Of a DNA stretch of 64,000 nucleotides, positions 25,543 through 33,379 are shown one piece after another (position 1 is the first letter of the stretch; each line of letters starts with the position of its first letter). Under the pieces are notes generated by a model. It was not told the DNA's origin. It saw only the letters and a program-made list of their open reading frames with translations, and did no database searches. Made by a program: the position numbers and the translations under genes. The DNA lies in the NCBI RefSeq assembly GCF_900143235.1, contig NZ_FRDF01000008.1, positions 1 through 64,000 of the forward strand, in the 5' to 3' direction. The DNA comes from Erythrobacter sanguineus. Its GTDB lineage: Bacteria > Pseudomonadota > Alphaproteobacteria > Sphingomonadales > Sphingomonadaceae.

Positions 25543-26898
25543 GTGCGGCTCTCCGCTGACGAACTGAACGCCGGGCTAGCGCGGGTGTGTTCCCGCGCTG
25601 GCCTTGGCGTGTTGTCGGGAGAGCTTCAGCGGCTCACCGGCGGGGCGGTGATGGAAAGCTGGCGCTTTGCGGCTGGGACAAGCGCCTACGTCCTGCGCCG
25701 CGCGCCGAGTATCGAATTCATGCAAGGGCGGCCCTATGGGCACTCCACCGAAGCCGCGCTGATCGAGGCAGCCCGCGCCAAGGGCGTGACTGCGCCGGAA
25801 GTGGTGGCGGTGCTGGACGGGCCCGACGGGCTTGGCAGCGGCTTCGTGATGCGCGCTTTGCCGGGGACGGCTGATCCCAAGGTTATTCTGGCTTGCGACG
25901 ATCCGGCGGGGCTGCTCGCTGAGGCGGCGCGGGATCTGGCGCGGATTCATCGCTTGCGGCAGTCAGATGTGCCGGAGGGCGTGCCGGTGATGGATTACGC
26001 GTGCGCGATTGCCGACCTCAAGGCGCAGTTCATGGAGGCGGGCGGGGATCGCCCGATCATCGCGCTGGGGCTGAAGTGGCTGGAGGATAACTGCCCCGAC
26101 GCGGTCGAGCCTGTCCTCAACCACGGCGATTACCGGATGGGAAACCTGCTGGTGGAGGGTTCGACCCTGACGGGCGTGCTCGACTGGGAACTCGCGCACT
26201 TTGGCGACCCCCACGAAGACTTGGCCTTCGGCTGCATGGCAGTGTGGCGCTTTGCCCGGTATGATCGCCCCGCGCTGGGGCTGGGGTCACTGGAGGATTA
26301 CTTCGCCGCCTACGAGGCCGAAGCGGGGGTGACAGTCGATCCCGCGCGGTTCCGCTTCTGGACGATCTACCGCACCGTGTGGTGGGCATTGGGCTGCCTC
26401 AAGATGGCGGCGCAATGGCGCTCGGGCGCGGACCGGATGCTGGAGCGCGTGGTGATCTCGCGCCGGACCAGCGAGCAGGAACTGGACCTGCTGCTGCTGC
26501 TGGAGGAGGATGCTCCGGAGGTGGAGCGGGCGCGGCTGGTCCCTGCATTCCATTCCGGCGCGGAAACCGAATTCGGCGAAGCAAGCGATCAGGAGACCCT
26601 GACGGCGATTTCCGAATGGATCGCCTCGATAAAGGACCAGCTTTCACCGCACGACAGGTTTCAGGCAGCCGTTGCACGAAACGCGCTTGGCATTGTTCGG
26701 CGGGAGGTAATGCACGGAGCCTCCGAGCTGTTCTTCCACGACCAGCGACCATCGCAAATTTTGACAGGTGATCTCTGGCTCGATGCGCCCGAGTTTCTAG
26801 CGACACTGAGAATGCGTGCGCTAACCAAAGTCGAGATCGATTCACCCAAATACCCCGCGCTTGGCCATGCGCGCAAAAAATGGACCGGAGAGCAATAA
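25543..26898 (+). CDS. phosphotransferase fused to a DUF6285-like domain (LvaA-LvaB type)
   Basis: 451 residues. Residues ~1-330 are an aminoglycoside-phosphotransferase-like kinase (ACAD10/11 N-terminal type): HGDYRMGNLL (H194/D196) and GVLDWELAHFGDPHEDLAFGC (metal Asp about D214). Residues ~345-451 (AISEWIASIKDQLSPHDRFQAAVARNALGIVRREV...) resemble the small DUF6285/LvaB protein that is separate in most genomes. LvaA plus LvaB phosphorylate the 4-hydroxyl of 4-hydroxyacyl-CoA. GTG start, 3 bases after the aldehyde dehydrogenase stop; TAA is directly followed by the next ATG. Fusion of both subunits is the odd point. Confidence 0.78.
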   Translation: MRLSADELNAGLARVCSRAGLGVLSGELQRLTGGAVMESWRFAAGTSAYVLRRAPSIEFMQGRPYGHSTEAALIEAARAKGVTAPEVVAVLDGPDGLGSGFVMRALPGTADPKVILACDDPAGLLAEAARDLARIHRLRQSDVPEGVPVMDYACAIADLKAQFMEAGGDRPIIALGLKWLEDNCPDAVEPVLNHGDYRMGNLLVEGSTLTGVLDWELAHFGDPHEDLAFGCMAVWRFARYDRPALGLGSLEDYFAAYEAEAGVTVDPARFRFWTIYRTVWWALGCLKMAAQWRSGADRMLERVVISRRTSEQELDLLLLLEEDAPEVERARLVPAFHSGAETEFGEASDQETLTAISEWIASIKDQLSPHDRFQAAVARNALGIVRREVMHGASELFFHDQRPSQILTGDLWLDAPEFLATLRMRALTKVEIDSPKYPALGHARKKWTGEQ

Positions 26899-28185
26899 AT
26901 GGACTTCGCCATCCCCGCCGACCTTCAGGCCTATCTCGATGAACTCGATGCCTTCATCGCCGCCGAGATCAAGCCGCTCGAGAGCCAAGACGACAATATC
27001 CGCTTCTTCGACCACCGCCGCGAATATGCGCGCACAGATTTCGAGGCGGGCGGGCTGCCCCGGCACGAGTGGGAGGAACTGCTCAAGGAAGCCACCCGCC
27101 GCGCCGACAAGGCCGGGCATTGGCGCTTCTCCGCGCCCAAACGCTATGGCGGCAAGGACGGCAGCAACCTGTGGATGGCGGTGATCCGCGAGCATTTTGC
27201 GCGGGCTGGCCTCGGCCTGCACAATGATTTGCAGAACGAACACAGCATCGTTGGCAACTTCCCCTTCGTCGCCATGTTCGACCAGTGGGGGACCGAGGAG
27301 CAGAAGGCCGAATTCATCACCGGCGGATTTGAACGCACCCGCCGCGTTGCCTTTGGCCTGACCGAACCCGACCACGGCTCGGATGCCACCCACATGGAAA
27401 CCGTCGCAGTCCGGGAAACCCGCGACGGGGTCGATGGCTGGCGGATCGATGGCGAGAAGATGTGGATCACCGGCATGCACGTTGCCACCCACTGCGCGAT
27501 TTTCGCGCGCACTTCGGGCAAGGCGGGGGATGCCAGCGGGATCACCTGCTTCCTTGTCCCCAACCCCACCGAAGGCCTCAAGATCGAGGAGTGGATGTGG
27601 ACCTTCAACATGCCCACCGACCACCCGCGCCTCAGCGTCACCAATGTCTGGGTGCCCGATAGCGCAATCCTCGGCGTGGAAGGCCGCGGCCTCGCGCTGG
27701 CGCAGAGCTTCGTCCACCAGAACCGCATCCGGCAGGCGGCGTCATCCTGCGGCGCGGCGCTTTATTGCATTGATGAAAGCGTGAAATACGCGCGGGAGAG
27801 GAAGCCCTTCGGCGAGGAGTTGGCGCGCAATCAGGCGATCCAGTTCCCCTTGGTGGAGCTGGCGACGCAGGCGGAAATGCTGCGGCTGCTGATCTTCAAG
27901 ACGGCGTGGGAGATGGACAATATGCCCCACGAACAGATCGAGCGCACCATCTCCGACAAGGTCTCTATGTGCAATTACTGGGCGAACCGGCTGGTGTGCG
28001 AGGCGGCAGACCGCGCGATGCAGGTCCACGGCGGCATCGGCTATTCGCGCCACAAGCCGTTCGAACACATCTACCGCCATCACCGCCGTTACCGGATCAC
28101 CGAAGGCAGTGAGGAAATCCAGATGCGCAAGGTTGGGGCATACCTGTTCGGCTATCTCGGGCCGAAGCGCGGGACGTTTTCCTGA
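26899..28185 (+). CDS. acyl-CoA dehydrogenase (LvaC/ACAD11-like)
   Basis: 428 residues, longer than short-chain enzymes. Signatures: FGLTEPDHGSDATHMET, DGEKMWITGMHVATHCAIFART, RPFGEEL-type segment (KPFGEELARNQAIQFPLVELATQAEMLRLLIFK), QVHGGIGYSRHKPFEHIYRHHRRYRITEGSEEIQMRKVG with a Glu at about 402. Its ATG directly abuts the stop of the fused kinase gene. In LvaC-type systems this enzyme converts 4-phosphoacyl-CoA to a 3-hydroxy or enoyl product. Ordinary beta-oxidation is the alternative, but the kinase neighbour argues for the phospho-elimination route. Confidence 0.82.
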   Translation: MDFAIPADLQAYLDELDAFIAAEIKPLESQDDNIRFFDHRREYARTDFEAGGLPRHEWEELLKEATRRADKAGHWRFSAPKRYGGKDGSNLWMAVIREHFARAGLGLHNDLQNEHSIVGNFPFVAMFDQWGTEEQKAEFITGGFERTRRVAFGLTEPDHGSDATHMETVAVRETRDGVDGWRIDGEKMWITGMHVATHCAIFARTSGKAGDASGITCFLVPNPTEGLKIEEWMWTFNMPTDHPRLSVTNVWVPDSAILGVEGRGLALAQSFVHQNRIRQAASSCGAALYCIDESVKYARERKPFGEELARNQAIQFPLVELATQAEMLRLLIFKTAWEMDNMPHEQIERTISDKVSMCNYWANRLVCEAADRAMQVHGGIGYSRHKPFEHIYRHHRRYRITEGSEEIQMRKVGAYLFGYLGPKRGTFS

Positions 28186-28193
28186 GGTTCGTC

Positions 28194-28213
28194 GCCCCGG
28201 CGCAGGCCGGGGC
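28194..28213. terminator. GC-rich hairpin between convergent genes
   Basis: GCCCCGGC (28194-28201), loop GCAG, GCCGGGGC (28206-28213). The flanking GTCGC/GGGTGAC bases make it match a dispersed intergenic repeat common in this group. It sits in the 39-base gap between the acyl-CoA dehydrogenase and the BASS gene. There is no T-tract. Confidence 0.5.
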
Positions 28214-28224
28214 CGGGGTGACGG

Positions 28225-29184
28225 TTATCGCCGCCGCCACCAGCCGGCCAGCAGGCTGCCGATCACCACGTGCCACACGGCTGAAATGGCTGCCGGGACG
28301 GGCGCAAGCACAGCCTGCTGCAAGTTTGCGAATTGCGCGGCGAAAGCAGGGGTTTTGGCAAGGCCTGAACCGAGGCCGGAATTCTGCATTCCGACCTCGA
28401 TCGAGACAGTGCGCGCCTCGACCTCCCCAAGCCCCAGCAGTCGCGCCAGCACATATCCCAGCGCAAAGCCTGTCGCATGCAGCAGAAAGGTCGCCAGCAA
28501 GAGCACGCCGGCGTGCTGCGCGATCTGCGCCTTGGCTCCGCCGACAATCCCGCCCACGATCAGGATCACCAGCACGATCGCCACCAGCGGCAGAACAGCG
28601 CTCACCGCCCCTGCCGCACGCGGGAACAGGCGGTTCAGCAGCGTGCCTGCAACCACCGGCACCAGCACGATGGCGATCATGTTGGTGAGCAGGTTCCAGC
28701 GGTCAATCTCCACATAAGCCCCCGCCAGCCAGCCGGTCAGCAGCGGGGTCAGCACCACAGCGGCAAGGGTCGAGGCCATGGTCATCGCCACCGACAGGGC
28801 AACATTGCCGCGCGCCAGAAAAGCCACCACGTTGGACGCCGTCCCGCCCGGACAGCAGGCGACAAGGATCAGCCCCACCGCTAGACCCGGCTCCAGCGCC
28901 AGCACGCGGGCAATCGCGAACCCCGCCAGGGGCATCACCGCAAATTGCAGCGCCACACCTGCGATCAGCGCGCGCGGCAGGGCGGCCAGCTTGCGGTAAT
29001 CATCAAAGGTCAGCGTCAGGCCCATCGCCAGCATGATCGTGCCGAGCGCGAGGCTCAGCAGCGGCTGGCCCGCGACTGCGATGCTGCCATCGGTCATCCA
29101 CGTGAACAGTGTCGGGAAAAACCACGCGAGGCCCACGCCCAGCACCGTCAGCACGGCAAAATTGTTGGTGATGATGCGCAGCAT
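28225..29184 (-). CDS. bile acid:sodium symporter family (BASS) protein
   Basis: 319 residues with nine or ten hydrophobic segments: LALGTIMLAMGLTLTFDDYRKL, VGLILVACCPGGTASNVVAFLARGNVALSVAMTMAST (the crossover region with Na+ site), EVGMQNSGLGSGLAK (second Na+ site), and LLNRLFPRAAGAVSAVL. This is the BASS/SBF fold for sodium-coupled uptake of organic anions such as pantoate, pyruvate or sulfated steroids. Substrate unknown. Divergent from the amidohydrolase fusion; convergent to the LvaC-like gene. Confidence 0.88.
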   Translation of the reverse strand: MLRIITNNFAVLTVLGVGLAWFFPTLFTWMTDGSIAVAGQPLLSLALGTIMLAMGLTLTFDDYRKLAALPRALIAGVALQFAVMPLAGFAIARVLALEPGLAVGLILVACCPGGTASNVVAFLARGNVALSVAMTMASTLAAVVLTPLLTGWLAGAYVEIDRWNLLTNMIAIVLVPVVAGTLLNRLFPRAAGAVSAVLPLVAIVLVILIVGGIVGGAKAQIAQHAGVLLLATFLLHATGFALGYVLARLLGLGEVEARTVSIEVGMQNSGLGSGLAKTPAFAAQFANLQQAVLAPVPAAISAVWHVVIGSLLAGWWRRR

Positions 29185-29292
29185 TGTGTGCCTTCCCCTC
29201 AGGCGCAGCCTCTAATCGACCAACGGCGTTCCGCCCCCTAGCAATATCGTTGCGCGGCGCTAGTCTCCCGCGCCAACACAGGAGACATTTTC

Positions 29293-32200
29293 ATGCGTCA
29301 TATCGCCGCCGCCCTGCTCGCCGGGGCCGTCTGCATTACCCCAAACCTTTCAGCGCCGCTCGCCGCCCAGTCGAAGGGCAAGTCCGCCAAGGCTGACGCA
29401 AGCTGGAGCGTCGAGGCGCCCAAGGGTGCAAAGATCAAGCAGGTCCCGATCCGCACCGACGAAGGCACGTGGATGGATGTCGACGTGTCGCCCGATGGTC
29501 AGACGCTCGCCTTCACGCTGCTCGGCGATATCTACACGATGCCGATTTCTGGGCCGATCACCGGCGGCACGCCCAAGCGCATCACCGAGGGCCTTGCGTG
29601 GGATGTCCACCCGCGTTTCTCGCCCGATGGCACGCGCATCGCCTTCACCTCCGATCGCGGCGGCGGGGACAATATCTGGGTCATGAACGCCGATGGCAGC
29701 GACCCGCGGCAGGTGACCAAGGAGGATTTCCGCCTGCTCAATCAGCCCGCCTGGTCGCCCGACGGGCGGTTCATTGCCGCCAAGAAGCATTTCACCACCG
29801 GGCGCTCGCTCGGCACCGGCGAGATCTGGCTCTACCACGTGTCGGGCGGCGGCGGGGTGCAGGTGGTCGAGCGCGCCAATGAAGCCTTGCAGAAGGAACT
29901 GGGCGAGCCGGTGTTCGCCCCTGATGGAACTGCGATCTATTACACCCGCAACACCACCGGCGGGAACATCTTCGAATATGCGCAGGATTCTAACGCGGGC
30001 ATCTTCGCGATCGAACGCCATGATCTTGCCACCGGTGAAGTGACAACCGCTGTCGATGGCTATGGCGGCGCGGTGCGGCCCGCGCCCTCGCCCGATGGCA
30101 AGGAAATCGCCTTCGTCCGCCGCGACAAGGATCAGAGCCAGCTGTGGGTCAAGGATCTGGCCAGCGGGGGCGAGCGGATGATCTATGGCAAGCTCGATCT
30201 CGATGTGCAGGAAACATGGGCGGTGACCGGGGTCTATCCCAACATAGACTGGCTGCCCGACAGCAGCGGGATTGTCTTCTGGGCGGGCGGCAAATTGAAC
30301 CGCGTGAACCGCGACGGATCGGGGCACGCGGTGATCCCCTTCACCATCTCCGACACGCGCGGGATCGCCGATGCGCCGCATCCGGTGATCGATGTGTCGC
30401 CAGACAGCTTCACCACCGCCATGCCGCGCTTTGCCACGCTGTCGCCCGACGGGGCGCGGGTGGTGTTCGAAAGCCTCGGGCGGCTCCATTCCAAGTCAGT
30501 GCGCAGCAAGGATGCACCCGCCCCGCTGACCGGCGACAGCGCCGACGCAGTGGAAGCCTTCCCCGCTTTCAGCCGCGACGGCAGCAGCCTTGCCTATGTG
30601 CGCTGGAACGATGCGACGCTGGGCGAAATCGTGATCGCTGATGCCACCGGGCAGAACCGCCGCGTGCTAACCGGGCCGGGCCATTTCGGCAACATCGCCT
30701 TTTCGCCCGATGGCGGCATGATCGCCTTTGAAAAGCGTGAGGGCGGATACCTCACCGCACCCGATTATTCGCAGAACCCCGGCGTCTATGTGATGCCGGT
30801 CAGCGGCGGGGAGCCACGCCTTGTCAGCCGCGATGGCGGCAATCCGCAATGGGGCGCTGCCTCCGACCGCCTGTTAATGCTGGCAGGCGAAGGCGGCAAG
30901 CTGGCGCTGATCTCCACCGACCTCAATGGCGAAGCGCGGCGGGTGCATGCCAAGGGCGAACTCGCCAATGATTTCCGCATCGCGCCGGATGGCCGCACCA
31001 TCGCCTTTCGCCAGAATTACGAGGTGTTCGCCATGCCGCTGGTGCCCGGCGGCAAGCCGGTGGATGTCAGCGAAAAGGGCGGGCCGCTGCCTGTCACCAA
31101 GGTCAGCACCGGAGGCGCGGACTACCTCGGCTGGGCGCGCGGGGGTGAGACGCTGTTCTGGTCGATCGGCCCGAGCCTGCAGAGCGCCAATGTCAACGAT
31201 TTCTTCCCTACCGCGCCCAAGGCAGATGGCGACAAGGCCGCAACCTACACCCCGCCCACTGCCGGAGTGCCGCTTGGCATGACAGTCATGGCGGCCAAGC
31301 CCTCCGGCACCACTGTCATCACCGGGGCGCGCATCCTGACCATGAAGGCAGGCCTTGCGCGCGAGGATGCAGGCGCGATCGAAAACGGCGTGATCGTGAT
31401 CGAAGGCGATCGGATCAAGGCTATCGGCGCAGCGGGCAGCGTCGCCGTGCCTGCGGGCGCGCGCCTGATCGATGCCAGCGGCAAGACCATCATGCCCGGT
31501 ATCGTCGATGCCCATGCCCACGGGCCTTACGGGGTCGGCGACCTCATCCCGCAGCAGAACTGGACGCTGCTCCAGGATCTCGCGCTGGGCGTGACCACGG
31601 TGCACAATCCGTCGAGCCAGGCCAGCACGGTGTTTGCCACCGCCGAACGCCAGCGGGCGGGCCTGACGCTGGCCCCGCGCATCTTCTCGACCGGCGAGAT
31701 CATCTATGGAGCCAAGGCGCCAGCGGTCTATGCCCGGATCGACAGCTATGATGATGCGCTGGCCCATGTCCGCCGGATCAAGGCGCAGGGCGGGATTTCG
31801 GTCAAGAACTACAACCAGCCCCGGCGCGAACAGCGCCAGATGGTCGCCCGCGCCGCCGCGCAGGAGAACATGCTGGTAGTGGCCGAGGGCGGATCGCTGT
31901 TCGGGATGGACATGAACCTTGTCGCCGACGGCAATTCCACCATCGAGCATAATGTGCCGGTCGATATATTCTACGAAGACGTGCTGCAATTCTTCGGCCA
32001 GTCGAACAGCAATTACACCCCCACGCTGGTGGTTACCTATGGCGGGCTGGCGGGCGATCCCTACTGGCGGCAGGCGATGGACGTGTTCGATCACCCGCTG
32101 ATGATCCACACGCCCCCCAAGGCGCTGCTCGCCGCCAATGCCCGGCGGGTGAAAGCGCCCGAATGGGCTTTCGTGGATGATAATTCCGCGCGCGAGGCCG

Positions 32201-32631
32201 ACAAGCTGGCCGAGCGGGGCGTAAAGGTCAGCATCGGCGCGCATGGCCAGCAGGCCGGGATCGGCGCGCATTGGGAGATCTGGAGCTTCGCGCGCGGCGG
32301 GATGACCCCGGTCGAGGCCTTGCGGGCCGCCACCATCGTCCCGGCCCAATCGCTCGGCATGGCGCAGGACATCGGCAGCCTTGAGATCGGCAAGCTCGCC
32401 GATCTGGTGATCCTGTCGGACGATCCCAGTCAGGACATCCGCAAGTCCGATAGCATCGAGCAGGTGATGCTCGGCGGGCGGCTGTACGATGCGACGACGC
32501 TGAACGAAGTCGGCACCGGCTCGGCGACGCGGCAGCCCTATTGGTGGGATGCCAATGGCGGCAAGGGTGCGGGCGGATCCGAAGCAGCGACCCACGCGGG
32601 CAGCGGCCATGTCGATGGGGATGCAGGGTAG
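29293..32631 (+). CDS. exported beta-propeller plus amidohydrolase fusion protein
   Basis: 1112 residues. A signal peptide (MRHIAAALLAGAVCITPNLSAPLAAQ) is followed by ~650 residues of WD40-like/PD40 repeats (SPDGTRIAFTSDRGGGDNIWV, SPDGRFIAAKKHFTTG, SPDGKEIAFVRRDKD, ...) as in TolB and tricorn propellers, then an amidohydrolase domain from about residue 670: IMPGIVDAHAHGPYG with metal His at 741 and 743, a Lys in VKNYNQPRREQRQ, His in STIEHNVPVD and SIGAHGQQ, and IGSLEIGKLADLVILSDDP near the end. Likely periplasmic hydrolase of peptide-like or cyclic amide substrates. The role of the propeller may be gating, as in tricorn. Single gene, divergent from the BASS gene. Confidence 0.85.
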   Translation: MRHIAAALLAGAVCITPNLSAPLAAQSKGKSAKADASWSVEAPKGAKIKQVPIRTDEGTWMDVDVSPDGQTLAFTLLGDIYTMPISGPITGGTPKRITEGLAWDVHPRFSPDGTRIAFTSDRGGGDNIWVMNADGSDPRQVTKEDFRLLNQPAWSPDGRFIAAKKHFTTGRSLGTGEIWLYHVSGGGGVQVVERANEALQKELGEPVFAPDGTAIYYTRNTTGGNIFEYAQDSNAGIFAIERHDLATGEVTTAVDGYGGAVRPAPSPDGKEIAFVRRDKDQSQLWVKDLASGGERMIYGKLDLDVQETWAVTGVYPNIDWLPDSSGIVFWAGGKLNRVNRDGSGHAVIPFTISDTRGIADAPHPVIDVSPDSFTTAMPRFATLSPDGARVVFESLGRLHSKSVRSKDAPAPLTGDSADAVEAFPAFSRDGSSLAYVRWNDATLGEIVIADATGQNRRVLTGPGHFGNIAFSPDGGMIAFEKREGGYLTAPDYSQNPGVYVMPVSGGEPRLVSRDGGNPQWGAASDRLLMLAGEGGKLALISTDLNGEARRVHAKGELANDFRIAPDGRTIAFRQNYEVFAMPLVPGGKPVDVSEKGGPLPVTKVSTGGADYLGWARGGETLFWSIGPSLQSANVNDFFPTAPKADGDKAATYTPPTAGVPLGMTVMAAKPSGTTVITGARILTMKAGLAREDAGAIENGVIVIEGDRIKAIGAAGSVAVPAGARLIDASGKTIMPGIVDAHAHGPYGVGDLIPQQNWTLLQDLALGVTTVHNPSSQASTVFATAERQRAGLTLAPRIFSTGEIIYGAKAPAVYARIDSYDDALAHVRRIKAQGGISVKNYNQPRREQRQMVARAAAQENMLVVAEGGSLFGMDMNLVADGNSTIEHNVPVDIFYEDVLQFFGQSNSNYTPTLVVTYGGLAGDPYWRQAMDVFDHPLMIHTPPKALLAANARRVKAPEWAFVDDNSAREADKLAERGVKVSIGAHGQQAGIGAHWEIWSFARGGMTPVEALRAATIVPAQSLGMAQDIGSLEIGKLADLVILSDDPSQDIRKSDSIEQVMLGGRLYDATTLNEVGTGSATRQPYWWDANGGKGAGGSEAATHAGSGHVDGDAG

Positions 32632-32647
32632 AAATCGGGGGGGTGGC

Positions 32648-33379
32648 CTAATCCGCCCCCTCCGCTTCCATCAGCGCCTTAAGGTCTTTCAAGGCCTTGG
32701 CGCGCAGCTGGTGGACGCGCGGCACGCTGACTTCGAGCACGGCGGCGATTTCGGTGAGGTTCAACTCCTCGACGAAGAACAATTGCAGCACCAGCTTCAG
32801 CCGCTCGGGCAGGGCAATCATCGCCCGCAGCAATCGCTCGCGGTCTTCGGCGGCGCATAAGGCCTCGAACGGGTCGGGATCATCGCTGGCGAAGGCGGTC
32901 GAGCTTTCGTCATACTCCTCGGAGATTGAAGTCAGGGTCACGCCTGCGCTCTCGATCGACAGCAATTCGGCATCGTCGACATCAAGCGCGCGCGCCAGCT
33001 CTGCCCGGCTGGGTTCACGCCCCAAGGTGCCGCGCAGGCTTGCGAGCGCGCGCTCGAAGGCGGCGCGTTTGCGGCGCGCGGTGCGGGTATCATGCGCGGC
33101 GCGGCGCACTTCGTCCAGCATCGCCCCGCGCACCCGGATCTTGGCATAGGCGGCAAAGCCATCCTCGGTCGGCCCGGCATGGCGCTGGGCGCATTCGGTC
33201 AGGGCAAGGATGCCCGCCTGCACCAGATCCTCGATTTCGAGCCCGTCCCGCCCGCTGCCATGGATATGCCATGCCGCGCGGCGCACCAGCGGCAGGAAAC
33301 GGCGCACGCGGTCTTCAACCTCGGCGCGGGAGGGCGCGTAAGGCTGCGCTCCGGCAAAGCTTTGGGCATCATGTTTCAT
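32648..33379 (-). CDS. fliA: flagellar sigma factor sigma-28 (FliA)
   Basis: 243 residues of the FliA class (regions 2, 3, 4, no region 1.1). Region 2 contains VRRAAWHIHGSGRDGLEIEDLVQAGILALTECAQRH; region 3 DEVRRAAHDTRTARRKRAAFERALASLRGTLGREPSRAELARAL; region 4 LPERLKLVLQLFFVEELNLTEIAAVLEVSVPRVHQLRAKAL. Directs late flagellar genes and is held off by FlgM. ATG overlaps the flhA stop as TGATG. FliA is uncommon among alphaproteobacterial flagella, which supports a transferred type of regulation. Confidence 0.93.
   Translation of the reverse strand: MKHDAQSFAGAQPYAPSRAEVEDRVRRFLPLVRRAAWHIHGSGRDGLEIEDLVQAGILALTECAQRHAGPTEDGFAAYAKIRVRGAMLDEVRRAAHDTRTARRKRAAFERALASLRGTLGREPSRAELARALDVDDAELLSIESAGVTLTSISEEYDESSTAFASDDPDPFEALCAAEDRERLLRAMIALPERLKLVLQLFFVEELNLTEIAAVLEVSVPRVHQLRAKALKDLKALMEAEGAD

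Noticed and set aside
30874-32610. 578-codon minus-strand frame in the amidohydrolase gene
   Set aside because: Shadow of the true fusion protein; no signal or motif.
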